Assembly: GCF_014697075.1 (NCBI RefSeq)
Contig: NZ_JACJRE010000001.1
Location: 1 to 64,000 of the forward strand
DNA: 64,000 nt
From: Tolypothrix sp. FACHB-123
GTDB taxonomy: Bacteria; Cyanobacteriota; Cyanobacteriia; Cyanobacteriales; Nostocaceae
Direction of reading: 5' to 3'
The translations under genes were made by a program, and so were the position numbers. Numbering within the stretch: the stretch's first letter is position 1; each line of letters opens with the position of its first letter. The notes below the pieces were generated by a model. That model was not told where the DNA came from. It saw only the letters and a program-made list of their open reading frames with translations, and ran no database searches. This document shows, one piece after another, positions 14,468 to 24,190 of the stretch.

Positions 14468-17416
14468 ATGGCAAGACCGAGTTATGGCCCAGAAGCAAAA
14501 AAGCGATCGCGCCGCTTATTAGAAGTATTATTGACTTATGCTAATGATGCGATCGCCACTCAGGATGAAGCGACTTTAGAAGCACTGCGTCCCCAAATCC
14601 AAACTCGCTGGTTATCGGAACATCGTCTAGTTATCAGAACTAAGCTGAGATTTTTGCAAGCACTGACAACCTTAGCGCCAGGAGAAATTCAATTAAACGC
14701 CGAACATCTTAAAGAAGCCTTAAAACGATTTACCGATTTCTTAGAAATTTTAGAAGATAATCGTCCTGCTCGTAGCGGTTCGGAAACTTGGCATTTTACC
14801 CTCAATCTTTGGCATCCGCGCCTAGATATTGCCGCAAATTTACAAAAATTTGAGCTTGAATGGGAAAGTCGTCGTCCTGAAAAGTCGAAGCAGGTAACAA
14901 GAGAACAAGACGAAGAAAGTTTTTCTGCATCTTCATCATCAACAGATTGGCTTTTAATTTGTCGTGATGCTTTAATGGCACAAAATCACCAACGACTGAC
15001 AACCAATCCCTTAACTAGTGCTGATGGTGTAAGTTTTGAACTAGATCAAGTATATGTGCCGTTGGGATTGGTGGAACGCAAACATCGGCGGCGTTATGGT
15101 AGTGATGTTAGTCCTCAAGAAGGTTCGCGGTTGTATGAACCTGAAGATACGGAAGTTACCCAGATTTTTAATCATGAGGAATTTCTCCAACAATTGCTCA
15201 GAGAACAACAAAGTCAGCGCATTGCGATTGTTGGCGAACCGGGAGCAGGAAAAACAACTTTACTGCAAAAAATTGCCGCTTGGGTGTTAGATAATACCCA
15301 AGATTTGCTGATTTGGGTAGATTTAGCAGATTTACAAGGTAAAACTTTAGAGCAATATTTAATTCAAGCTTGGTTACCTGCTGCTGTTCGTAAGCTTCGC
15401 GTTCCCGCAGAAATTGAAGAAGCATTCTGCGAACAGTTTAATCAAGGACGAGTTTGGTTATTTCTAGATGCAGTCGATGAAATGGCTTGGGAATCTAGCC
15501 AAGCTTTAACGAAAATTGCGAGTTATCTGACAGGTTGGGTAGGAGATGCGAGGGTAATTCTCACTTGTCGGTTAAATGTTTGGGATGGGGGTAAAAATGC
15601 ATTGCAATCTTTTCAAACCTACCGCAATCTTAATTTTAGCTATGGGGAAAAATCTGCTCTTAGTTCTTCAGATTCATGCAACCAAGTAGCACAGTTTATT
15701 CGTCGCTGGTTTCAGGATCATCCCGATTTTGCTGAGAGTTTAGAAGCTGAGTTAGCGCAACCAGAACGACGACGGTTAAAAGATGCAGTGAAAAATCCTT
15801 TGCGCTTAGCTTTATTGTGTCGCACTTGGGGATTAACTCAAGGAAGATTACCCACAACTAAAGCTATGCTTTACGGACAATTTGTGGAATCAATTTATGA
15901 ATGGAAACAAGATAGATTTCCCACAACTTCCACCCAGCGACAACAATTAAATCGCGCTTTGGGAGAATTAGCGCTGTTAGCAATTTCTCAAGAAGAAACC
16001 AAGTTTCGCCTGCGACACCGTTTTGTCTGTCAAGTTTTAGGCGCGCCTGATGATGGGATGTTTCAATTAGCGCTACAGTTAGGCTGGCTCAATCATGTAG
16101 GCATTTCGGAAACTCAAGGCGAAAAAGTTTATGCTTTTTATCATCCCACCTTTCAAGAGTATTTCGCCGCTCAAGCTATTACTGATTGGCGTTTTTTCTG
16201 CAATTACAATGCATCTGATCCCAGTTACCGCATTTTTGCACCCCAATGGCGAGAGGTAATTTTATTGTGGTTGGGTAGAGATGAGATTCCCCCAGCGCAC
16301 AAGGAAGAGTTTATTCAAACCTTAATTGAGTTTACTGATAATTGTGGCGGATATTATAGTTATCAAGCTTATTTTGTCGCCGCACAAGGCATTGCTGAGT
16401 TTACAGATTGTCAACAGGCTGAAGAAATTGTACAGCAATTAGTTAAGTGGCGATTTGGCTATTACCAATGTAACGAGCAACAGCAATTAAGATATCCTGC
16501 ACCGATTGTGGAATGTGCGCGAGTAGCATTATTAAAAACCGATCGCCTAAAAGCGATCGCAGCTTTAGAACAATTCGTTACCTCTAGTCAAAACGAGTTC
16601 GACATCTGGAATGCAGCTTATAGTTTAGGTAAAGTCTTCGATCCGGGTAATCAAATTGCGATCGCAGGCTTAGAAAAGATTTTGCAAACTGTACGCTATG
16701 AAGCATTGCGATCGCAAGCAGCCTATAGTTTAGGTAAAGTCGATCCGGGTAATCAAATTGCGATCGCCACTTTAGTAGAAATTATTACCTCAACCAAGAG
16801 TGAATCTACTCGGCGCAAAGTTGCTTATAGTTTAGGCAAAATCGATGCTAAAAATCCAGTTGCTATCTCTACATTAGAGAACATCGCCGCATCTGCAACC
16901 GATCCATCCCAAAGCCGTCAAGCATTAGAAAATTTAGCCACCCTACACAGCGATAAATTATCTCCTGTAGTTAATTCAATTCCCCCACAATTTCCTAAAA
17001 CTAGAAGACGTAAGCGTAAAACCAAGCCACCATCATCATATTACTCACTCAATTTTCAGATAGCCGAACTAACTCAAGGTATCACCTTAGCAGAGGATGA
17101 AGATACCCAAAGAAGAAGAGCATACAAATTAGCGCAGCTTGCTCCCGGTAATGTAATTGCACTCAATACCTTATTACAGCTAATCAAGTCTACAGCCAAT
17201 GAAACATTGCGCAAACGCACGGCGGATAACATTAAAGAAATTTTACTTCCAGAACAATTCCCAGATGCGATCGCATCTTTAAAAAATTGCGGCTGCGAGG
17301 AATTGATAAATTACCAAGTAGAACGCTGCCGAGATTGTTATAAACTAATTTGGCATTGTGCAGACAAGATGGATTATTTAGAGTTTTATCGCATTTGGCA
17401 TCAACCTAATCTATGA
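14468..17416 (+). CDS. NACHT-domain STAND NTPase with HEAT repeats and C-terminal Cys/His domain
   Basis: This 982-residue NLR-like protein has a helical N-terminal region (MARPSYGPEAKKRSRRLLE) and a NACHT ATPase. Walker A is GEPGAGKTTL near residue 254 and Walker B is WLFLDAVDEM near 332. A winged-helix-like part follows (YHPTFQEYFAAQAI). HEAT or PBS-lyase-like repeats start near residue 690 (AYSLGKVDPGNQIAI). The C-terminus has CGCEELINYQVERCRDCYK then WHCA, a Cys/His module seen in cyanobacterial NACHT proteins. The frame is open to a TTG at 14444, but the ATG at 14468 matches the family start. Bacterial NACHT proteins include antiphage sensors; this one has no recognisable nuclease or TIR effector, so a defence role is inference. 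No partner gene is adjacent. Confidence 0.85.
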   Translation: MARPSYGPEAKKRSRRLLEVLLTYANDAIATQDEATLEALRPQIQTRWLSEHRLVIRTKLRFLQALTTLAPGEIQLNAEHLKEALKRFTDFLEILEDNRPARSGSETWHFTLNLWHPRLDIAANLQKFELEWESRRPEKSKQVTREQDEESFSASSSSTDWLLICRDALMAQNHQRLTTNPLTSADGVSFELDQVYVPLGLVERKHRRRYGSDVSPQEGSRLYEPEDTEVTQIFNHEEFLQQLLREQQSQRIAIVGEPGAGKTTLLQKIAAWVLDNTQDLLIWVDLADLQGKTLEQYLIQAWLPAAVRKLRVPAEIEEAFCEQFNQGRVWLFLDAVDEMAWESSQALTKIASYLTGWVGDARVILTCRLNVWDGGKNALQSFQTYRNLNFSYGEKSALSSSDSCNQVAQFIRRWFQDHPDFAESLEAELAQPERRRLKDAVKNPLRLALLCRTWGLTQGRLPTTKAMLYGQFVESIYEWKQDRFPTTSTQRQQLNRALGELALLAISQEETKFRLRHRFVCQVLGAPDDGMFQLALQLGWLNHVGISETQGEKVYAFYHPTFQEYFAAQAITDWRFFCNYNASDPSYRIFAPQWREVILLWLGRDEIPPAHKEEFIQTLIEFTDNCGGYYSYQAYFVAAQGIAEFTDCQQAEEIVQQLVKWRFGYYQCNEQQQLRYPAPIVECARVALLKTDRLKAIAALEQFVTSSQNEFDIWNAAYSLGKVFDPGNQIAIAGLEKILQTVRYEALRSQAAYSLGKVDPGNQIAIATLVEIITSTKSESTRRKVAYSLGKIDAKNPVAISTLENIAASATDPSQSRQALENLATLHSDKLSPVVNSIPPQFPKTRRRKRKTKPPSSYYSLNFQIAELTQGITLAEDEDTQRRRAYKLAQLAPGNVIALNTLLQLIKSTANETLRKRTADNIKEILLPEQFPDAIASLKNCGCEELINYQVERCRDCYKLIWHCADKMDYLEFYRIWHQPNL

Positions 17417-18012
17417 GATCAGGGACTTCCAAATAAAAAAATAATCAATCGCTTTGGTAAATGAATCGTAAAACAGTTGAGTCCGTCATTATGACATAAT
17501 CTTGTCATGACAATGTAACCAAATGATGAGATATTTAAATAGATGGATTGTTAAGTTTATTTCCAAGGCAGGAGAACCTGCCTTTTACTTCATTCATCTC
17601 ATAATAAATCTAAAAACTTTGTTTCCAGGGAATAATTTCAATCAAAAATGTAATTCGATATATAATTTTTTGCATCCGGAACATTTACAAAAATTAATTA
17701 TACACGCGATCGCCCATTACAAAAAACCACCAGGAATAGGCAAACACTAGTAAATTACCAATATAAATAAACATCCTACCCAACATAAATTGAGTAGGAT
17801 TAAGATCAAAATATTTCTTTAAACCCGGTTTCATTTTACACTGCTATATTCATAGTTCGTAGGGGGGTATTACCCCTCATTATGAGTATGTAATCATACT
17901 AATTCCCCATGAACAATTAAAAATATATGAGTCATCCAAGTTGCATAATCAAGCAAGGTGAAGTTGTTCTTGGAGATTGACGTTACTTATTTTAGCTAGG
18001 TTGGAGCGATAC
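17417..18012. other. Intergenic region after the NACHT gene
   Basis: About 600 bp of AT-rich sequence. A 75-codon frame at 17523-17750 has no family resemblance and no good ribosome-binding site, so it is not called. A weak hairpin (ATCCTAC with GTAGGAT) lies near 17770-17802 and a GGGGTATTACCCC palindrome near 17866. No RNA gene is recognised. Confidence 0.4.
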
Positions 18013-18540
18013 CTAAGGCAACCTAACGGAACGTATCCATGCTATTGCTTTTCTCTCCATCTCCTTAATAAATCCATCTTTCCCATTCACATATCCTTCC
18101 ATATCTTCTGGATACTGCTTAGCTAATCCACGCTTCAAATCACTGTATTTCAGCGCATCTTCAGGATGTGCAATCATATAATCTCGAAATGCTAGATGTC
18201 TTTGAACTTCAGAAACATTAATTTGGAAAATGTGAACGTGATGCGTCCTAATTCCTTGATCATTATGCTTACGGAAGAAACGACGACCTGCAATCCCAAA
18301 TTCACCCATAATTTCATAACCTAATGCAGTCATCGCTGAACTTTGCTCATCTACTTTAGCGATGTCTTTAACCTGAACTAAGATATCAATGATAGGTTTG
18401 GCATATATAGTAGGAATCGCAGTACTACCAATATGTTGAATATCAATAACGTTATCACCAAATGCTAAAGCAATCAGCTTAGCTTCATCTTCAAACTGAC
18501 TACGCCATGTTGAATCATGGGGTACAACTTCTACTTTCAT
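18013..18540 (-). CDS. GrpB family protein (UPF0157, nucleotidyltransferase-like fold)
   Basis: This 175-residue protein starts MKVEVVPHDSTWRSQF and contains the hallmark DIQHIGSTAIPTIYAKPIIDILV at about residues 34-58. That segment resembles the GS...D motif of nucleotidyltransferases. A downstream HHVHIFQ segment and the RDYMIAHPEDALKYSDLK helix are typical of GrpB/UPF0157. The frame is open 31 codons further upstream without family similarity, so the ATG at 18540 is used. The DUF427 gene lies 115 bp upstream on the same strand. The substrate of this family is not established. Confidence 0.85.
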   Translation of the reverse strand: MKVEVVPHDSTWRSQFEDEAKLIALAFGDNVIDIQHIGSTAIPTIYAKPIIDILVQVKDIAKVDEQSSAMTALGYEIMGEFGIAGRRFFRKHNDQGIRTHHVHIFQINVSEVQRHLAFRDYMIAHPEDALKYSDLKRGLAKQYPEDMEGYVNGKDGFIKEMERKAIAWIRSVRLP

Positions 18541-18655
18541 GAGAGACTGGAAAAATTGCAAATTCAAAATAGAAACAAAATTGACAACAGTTTTGCTGGA
18601 GTGGAAAATCTCCATCTCAAACTGAAGCCTCATGAAGATAATTCATCATTCATTA

Positions 18656-19153
18656 TCACCATCCCCAACTACCAGGAATACCCTTAAAAGGCCCAACTAT
18701 ATCACTGGTAATCCAACCACCATAAAAGTTTCCCGGTTGGGGTTGCACTTGCTCGCCATCAACATAGCATACATCCATAGTATGAGCATAAAAAGCCACA
18801 TAATCTTTGAGAGATGCAAAAGCAGGTGTCGGATCGGGATAAAACCAAGCAGTATTCTCAACTTCTTTATCGCCAACTCGAATACTGTAATAATTAGCGC
18901 GTCCTTTCCATTCACAAAAACTAGATTGTGGTGTGAGAAAAAGGTATTCCATTTTAATATCCGCAGGCGGAATATAGTATGAGGGTGGGTGGCTCGTTTC
19001 TAAAACACGCTTAGCAGAATGAGTATCGACAATCGTTACCTGGTTAAAAATAATTTGAATATGTTTGTTTGTATCCTCTAGGCGTGGGGGACGAGGATAA
19101 TCCCAAACTGACTCTTGTCCGCGAGCAGGTTCAATACGTTGTGGATAAACCAT
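18656..19153 (-). CDS. DUF427 domain-containing protein
   Basis: This 165-residue soluble protein carries the DUF427 signature: VWDYPRPPRLE near the start, SHPPSYYIPPADI around residues 54-66, SSFCEWKGRANYYSI around 77-91, and a C-terminal YGGWITSDIVGPFKG. Family members form small barrel-like domains of unknown activity in many bacteria and fungi. It ends about 115 bp before the GrpB-like gene and may be cotranscribed with it. Confidence 0.88.
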   Translation of the reverse strand: MVYPQRIEPARGQESVWDYPRPPRLEDTNKHIQIIFNQVTIVDTHSAKRVLETSHPPSYYIPPADIKMEYLFLTPQSSFCEWKGRANYYSIRVGDKEVENTAWFYPDPTPAFASLKDYVAFYAHTMDVCYVDGEQVQPQPGNFYGGWITSDIVGPFKGIPGSWGW

Positions 19154-19315
19154 ACAAAAATTCCAAGTTTAGAAATTGAAAATTTACCAATTTTAGTAAT
19201 ACCAATCCGCATTCTGATATGTAATTAAGATTCAATTCAATATTACGTTTTAGATTGCAATTTGGTATTAAGTAGGGCTTGCTGAAAAAAATTACCCATG
19301 CCCAATACCCTCAAT

Positions 19316-19350
19316 AAAAAAACAACACAAATGGCCTGATGAAACATCAG
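19316..19350 (-). terminator. Possible terminator after the HlyD-type gene
   Basis: On the minus strand CTGATG-TTT-CATCAG (19350-19336) is followed by a T-rich run ending in seven Ts near 19319. The stem is short (6 bp), so support is moderate. Confidence 0.4.
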
Positions 19351-19408
19351 TGACCTTTTGCGTTTAAAAGGGAAATCAAACATTTGGGATGTGCCCGGAA
19401 AAAATAAC

Positions 19409-21010
19409 CTAACGTACTTCTTTGAGACTTTCAACTTGTTTGGTGAACAACTCAGTAAATAAGCTCAGTACAGAACGTTCTTCGCGAACTTTAATATTAG
19501 CAGTGATCGACATACCTGACTGCAAGTTTATTTTTTTATCCTTAATCGTCAAGTATTGTCTTTCTAAACTAACTCGTGCGGGAAAGCGGTAAAACTGATA
19601 TGTTTGATCTGGCGGTAAGGCATCAGAACCAATACTAATAACTTTTCCCTTAATATCACCAAATTCACTAAAAGGAAAGGAGTCAATTCTGACATCAACT
19701 TTCATGTCTTGCCTAACAAAACCAATATCTTTGTTGGTGATGAAAACTTCAGCAATAAAGCTTTCATTAGGTACAATTTGCAAAAGTTTTTGTGTAGGGT
19801 TAGCGACAAATCCTGGAGCTTTCGCTTGTAAATCAAAAATGGTGCCACTGACAGGCGCACGCAGTTCTTGATATTTAACATTCTGCCTAGTTTGAGCAAT
19901 TTTGCTATTAATATCTGCTAAGCGCTGTTCATTTTCCAGAATCACTTTCATGAATTGGCTATCGATATCAGCAACTCTTTGTTTATTTTGCGAGATTCTT
20001 TCTAAAATGTCTTTATCAGAAGCTGCTACAGTATTGGTTAATTGTTGATTCCCTTTTTGAATCTCAAATTGGAGGCGTTTTTCTTCTTCGGTTAATTGGG
20101 CAATTTCTGCTTTTAAATTTTGTACCTGTTGTTGCTGGTTTAGATATTGGAGTTGAGAAATTCCACCTTCTTCTGCTAATATTTTGACTCGCCCTAAAAT
20201 AGTACTCTGAATCTTTAAACTTTCTTGTGTATCCTGCTTTTTAACTTCAGTTTGTGCTAGTTGTTTGCGAGTTTTTTCGACTTCTAATTGTGCGGCTAGA
20301 GCACGGGAATCTAATTCTTTTCTAGCTACCGCTAGGCGTTGTTGCTCATCAGTTCCTAGTCCAGCTGCTGAACTATCTTTTTTCAACTGATTCCGTAACA
20401 ATTCATTTTCTGAAACTAATGCCGACCGACTTTTCAACAGAAAAGCCGTCTCTTGAGGTAATCGACTCCGCAAAAATTCTAATTCAGATGCTGTGGCTGA
20501 ACTTGCACCCATCAAGCGGCGATAAATTTGGTTTTCTTGGGTGATAGCAGCGCGAATTTGATTTAAAGAATTTAATTCAGCACGGCTAGCAACAGAATCA
20601 AATGTTAACAGTAAATCTCCAGCTTGGACATCTTGACCATCTCTGACAAAAACTTCTTTCACGACTCCATTAACAGGAGCTTGCACTTCTTTAACTGTTC
20701 CCTCTGGCTTTAATTGACCTGTGGCTGGTACTACTTGCTCAATTTTGGCAAAATAAGCCCAAGCCAGCCCAAAACAGGCTAATAGCATGAGAGATATCAT
20801 GATTGTGCGTGACCAAACTGGAGATTGTCGCAGGACAACAGCTTGCTCAAGGTTAGCCCCTTGGAAGTTAAATGGAGACTCTTTAACAGGTTTGGCATAA
20901 GTAGATTCAGTAGATGTTGTGACTATCTGTTGTGAATCTGATTGTGTTTGAGTACTTGGTCTACCACTACCATTAGTATCGTTAAAGCTATTGCCATTAA
21001 GTTGAGTCAT
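19409..21010 (-). CDS. HlyD family periplasmic adaptor of a type I secretion system
   Basis: This 533-residue membrane-fusion protein has a cytoplasmic tail of about 65 residues, one transmembrane helix near 70-88 and a first lipoyl half (VQAPVNGVVKEVFVRDGQDV) near 108-128. A long coiled coil follows to about residue 395. The second lipoyl half (LRAPVSGTIFDL) and a beta-barrel with a conserved end (GMSITANIKVREERSVL) complete it. It begins about 120 bp downstream of the ABC exporter gene, and together they form a type I secretion pair, as in HlyB/HlyD. The gap between them is a heptamer repeat. No substrate or TolC gene is adjacent. Confidence 0.9.
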   Translation of the reverse strand: MTQLNGNSFNDTNGSGRPSTQTQSDSQQIVTTSTESTYAKPVKESPFNFQGANLEQAVVLRQSPVWSRTIMISLMLLACFGLAWAYFAKIEQVVPATGQLKPEGTVKEVQAPVNGVVKEVFVRDGQDVQAGDLLLTFDSVASRAELNSLNQIRAAITQENQIYRRLMGASSATASELEFLRSRLPQETAFLLKSRSALVSENELLRNQLKKDSSAAGLGTDEQQRLAVARKELDSRALAAQLEVEKTRKQLAQTEVKKQDTQESLKIQSTILGRVKILAEEGGISQLQYLNQQQQVQNLKAEIAQLTEEEKRLQFEIQKGNQQLTNTVAASDKDILERISQNKQRVADIDSQFMKVILENEQRLADINSKIAQTRQNVKYQELRAPVSGTIFDLQAKAPGFVANPTQKLLQIVPNESFIAEVFITNKDIGFVRQDMKVDVRIDSFPFSEFGDIKGKVISIGSDALPPDQTYQFYRFPARVSLERQYLTIKDKKINLQSGMSITANIKVREERSVLSLFTELFTKQVESLKEVR

Positions 21011-21051
21011 AGGAGTTTGAGATTTTGAATTAGTAATTGTTGTTATTTAGG

Positions 21052-21104
21052 AGTTATCAATTATCAGTTATCAGTTATCAGTTATCAGTTATCAGTTATT
21101 CAGT
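21052..21104. repeat. Heptanucleotide tandem array (AGTTATC)
   Basis: Seven to eight consecutive 7-bp units of AGTTATC lie between the ABC exporter stop and the adaptor start, followed by a partial inverted copy (TTGATAACTGAATAACTG). This is the STRR type of repeat common in heterocystous cyanobacteria. Confidence 0.85.
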
Positions 21105-21133
21105 TGTATCTTGATAACTGAATAACTGACTCA

Positions 21134-24100
21134 TTACAGGTTGACTTCTTGCTGCTGATACAGGTAAAAATAATGACCTCTAGCAGCCATTAACTCTTGA
21201 TGGCTTCCTTGTTCTTTTATCCTACCGTTATCCATAACGATAATTGTATCTGCATTACTAACAGTACTTAGACGGTGGGTGATAAAGAATACTGTGCTTC
21301 CCTTAAAGTCTTGAGCTAAATTCAGACAGACCTGTCGTTCTGTGGGGTAATCGAGAGCACTAGTTGCTTCGTCTAATACTAGTAATTTTGGACGTTGTAA
21401 AACCGATCGCGCGATCGCAATTCTTTGTCTTTGTCCCCCAGAAAGTGATGCACCTCGTTCGCCCACACGGGTATTGTAACCATTAGGTAATCCCATAATA
21501 AATTCGTGAGCAACAGCAATGCGAGCAGCTTCGATAATTTCTTCGGTGGTTGCTTCGGGATTAGTTAAGGCAATATTTTCTTGCACTGTCCCATCAAACA
21601 ACAGGGGATCTTGCGGTACTACACCCAGTTGTCGCCGTAGGGAATACAGTTCTACTTTGGAAATATCATAACCATCGATGAGAATTCTGCCGGACTCGAC
21701 ATCATACAGTCTTAGCAGTAATTTCATCATCGTACTTTTACCCGATCCACTCTGACCCACAATGCCAACAAATTGTCCTGAGGGAATCTCGACACTAACA
21801 CTCGAAAGTTGCAGTGGGCCGCTAGCTGCAAAGCGGAAGGAAACATTTTCATATTTGACTGCTCCCTTAATTGCAGGTAAGGGGATGTTGTCGCGATTAG
21901 TTTCTGCTTCTTCTGGGGTATCAACAATATCGCTTAACCGCTCTAACGATAAGGCAGTTTCTTGGAAGTTTTGCCACAGTTGAGCTAAGCGTAATATGGG
22001 GCTAGTTACATAGCCGGAGATAATTCTAAAGGCAATTAATTCCCCTAAGGTTAATTCGTTTTGCAGTACTAAATAAGCTCCTACCCACAACACTAATAAA
22101 CTACTGAGTTTGTTGAGAAAGTTACTCGTAGAATTAGCTAGGGTAGAGGTGACAACTGTTTTAAACCCAGCAGCGACATACCTAGCATAACGCTCTTGCC
22201 AAGAAAAGCGCGATCGCAATTCGATGTTTTGTGCTTTTACTGTTTGAATCCCCGACATTACCTCAACTAAATAAGATTGAGTTTCGGAGTTACGTTCGGC
22301 TTTACTGCGTAACTGTCTGCTAACAGTGGGCGAAGCAATTAAGGTGATAATTACAAAGACGGGAATTGTCCCCAAACCCACCAATGTCAGTTGCCAACTG
22401 TAAAACAGCATCACGATGATATAAACCACCGAAAACACTGCATCTAATCCCACCGTTAAAGCCGTACCTGTAAGAAATTGGCGGATATTTTCTAATTCGT
22501 TAATCCGCGTCGATAATTCACCAACTGGTCGCTTTTCAAAATATCTTAGTGGTAAGCGGAGTAAGTGGTCGATAATTTCTGACCCCAAACTCATATCAAT
22601 GCGGTTGGTAGTATCAACAAATAAGTATGTCCGCAATGTAGTCAGCACGGCTTCAAATATGCCGACTACTAATAGCAATATCCCCAAGACATTCAGGGTA
22701 TTAATGCTATTTTGGACAATGACTTTATCAATAATTAGCTGAATGACTAAGGGATTGGCTAATGCGGCCAATTGTACAAAGAAGGAAGCGATAAAAACTT
22801 CTATAAGTACGCGACGGTGGCGTGATAAATAGGGAATAAACCACCGTAACCCAAACCGCTCTTGAGGTGTTTCTTTCGTGGCAGATACCAGCAATATCCG
22901 CACCTGAGGCGGCATTTTGCTTTCATCTACGTCCAAACCAGCGACTAATTCAGCTGGTTTGCAGCGCAAGATTCCTTGAGATGGCACGCCCACCACTACA
23001 GAATTGGCGTCGGCTGCATATAAAACCGCAAAGCTATCACCATAGCGAATCAATGCTGGTGTGGGAATTCGCGTAATAGCGCTGGCGGGAATATCTACTA
23101 AATGGGATTTGAGTCCAATTAACTCTGATAGGTAAGCACAAAGTTGAAATGAGAGAGTACCTTGTTTTCTCATTTGCTCTGTTAAGATGCGCCGCACGAC
23201 TTCCCGACGAAAGGGAATGTTAAGGTGCTTGCAGATCATCTGAAAACAGGCAAATGTGGTATTTATCTCCCCTGTACCCCGGAAGAAGGGAAATTTTTGA
23301 TTTTTTTGTTTACCCTTGGAGCCAACTGCTGGTTGGGAAACTTCTTCCACAGAGGCGTAGGGAATATCTACTGAGTCGAGTGAGTAGCGCGGTTGAGAAT
23401 AAGAGCGAGATAGAGATTGAGATTGAGATTGGGATTGAGATTGAGAGTGAATTGTCGTGACTTGCTCTTGTACCGGCTCATCCTTGAGGAAGCTTAAATT
23501 TGCTGGATCTAAACCGAGTATACGGATGGCATTTGGCCCTTGGACTTCGATTTTTCCGCCATCAGTCAATTGCAAGCGCGAACCAGTAGCTAAATTATCA
23601 ACTGAACCACTACCACTCACAAACCAAATACTTTCGTGATTGAGTTGATTTAATCGGGTTTTTCCGGGGGGAATGTAGTTTACTTTCGCCTTTGGTAAAG
23701 CTTGTTCTGAAAGCTCTTTGAGATTAGCACTGGCTAAGGCCTGCTTTTCTAATTGCCAACCAATGACATCAAATATCTCAATAATATGAGGGTGGTTTTT
23801 CCGGAGATTAGTAAAAGCTGGGTATGAAGACAACAGCCGTAAGTATTCAACCGTGCTTAAGGTGACGCATACTGTTTCTGTGGATGCGATCGCTGTTTCA
23901 CAGGCTACTTGACGCAAAAAACCGATTTCGCCGAGAACTTCTCCTGGTTGCAATAACCTTAAAGTTATTGGCATTTGTGTTTGCGGATCGTATCCCAAAA
24001 GGCGTACTTGTCCTTCATAAATTATGGTGATGCGATCGGGAATTGCTTCTTTACCGATAATTTTTTGACCTATGCGATACCGCCACGCTTGTAGTTGTTG

Positions 24101-24190
24101 GGCGAGATTGACGATTTCCTCTTGGGGTAACTGGTCAAAACCTTCGATACTGGGAAGAAATTCTTCAAAGGCGTTCTTTATATAAGTCAT
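21134..24190 (-). CDS. Type I secretion ABC exporter with cNMP-binding-like domain and degenerate C39 domain
   Basis: This 1018-residue exporter has a cyclic-nucleotide-binding-like domain at about residues 20-140. A linker with a Ser-Gln run lies near 248-260. A C39-like domain spans about 300-430, a type-1 ABC transmembrane region about 450-740 and the ATPase about 770-1010 (Walker A GQSGSGKST near 815, LSGGQRQR, LLVLDEATSALD, ITHRLS). In the C39-like domain the usual DCG is replaced by NTT and the catalytic His region reads DSFAVLY. It therefore probably does not cleave and instead binds a substrate, as in HlyB. Its adaptor follows downstream. It probably exports a large C-terminal-signal protein rather than a GG-leader peptide. 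Confidence 0.9.
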   Translation of the reverse strand: MTYIKNAFEEFLPSIEGFDQLPQEEIVNLAQQLQAWRYRIGQKIIGKEAIPDRITIIYEGQVRLLGYDPQTQMPITLRLLQPGEVLGEIGFLRQVACETAIASTETVCVTLSTVEYLRLLSSYPAFTNLRKNHPHIIEIFDVIGWQLEKQALASANLKELSEQALPKAKVNYIPPGKTRLNQLNHESIWFVSGSGSVDNLATGSRLQLTDGGKIEVQGPNAIRILGLDPANLSFLKDEPVQEQVTTIHSQSQSQSQSQSLSRSYSQPRYSLDSVDIPYASVEEVSQPAVGSKGKQKNQKFPFFRGTGEINTTFACFQMICKHLNIPFRREVVRRILTEQMRKQGTLSFQLCAYLSELIGLKSHLVDIPASAITRIPTPALIRYGDSFAVLYAADANSVVVGVPSQGILRCKPAELVAGLDVDESKMPPQVRILLVSATKETPQERFGLRWFIPYLSRHRRVLIEVFIASFFVQLAALANPLVIQLIIDKVIVQNSINTLNVLGILLLVVGIFEAVLTTLRTYLFVDTTNRIDMSLGSEIIDHLLRLPLRYFEKRPVGELSTRINELENIRQFLTGTALTVGLDAVFSVVYIIVMLFYSWQLTLVGLGTIPVFVIITLIASPTVSRQLRSKAERNSETQSYLVEVMSGIQTVKAQNIELRSRFSWQERYARYVAAGFKTVVTSTLANSTSNFLNKLSSLLVLWVGAYLVLQNELTLGELIAFRIISGYVTSPILRLAQLWQNFQETALSLERLSDIVDTPEEAETNRDNIPLPAIKGAVKYENVSFRFAASGPLQLSSVSVEIPSGQFVGIVGQSGSGKSTMMKLLLRLYDVESGRILIDGYDISKVELYSLRRQLGVVPQDPLLFDGTVQENIALTNPEATTEEIIEAARIAVAHEFIMGLPNGYNTRVGERGASLSGGQRQRIAIARSVLQRPKLLVLDEATSALDYPTERQVCLNLAQDFKGSTVFFITHRLSTVSNADTIIVMDNGRIKEQGSHQELMAARGHYFYLYQQQEVNL
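23411..23448. repeat. 6-bp microsatellite inside the exporter gene
   Basis: The plus strand reads GAGATT/GGGATT units about six times in a row; the minus strand thereby encodes alternating Ser-Gln. Unit length is a multiple of three, so copy-number change would lengthen or shorten the linker without a frameshift. Confidence 0.8.

Noticed and set aside
17523-17750. 75-codon plus-strand frame after the NACHT gene
   Set aside because: No ribosome-binding site, no recognised similarity, composition like the surrounding AT-rich gap.
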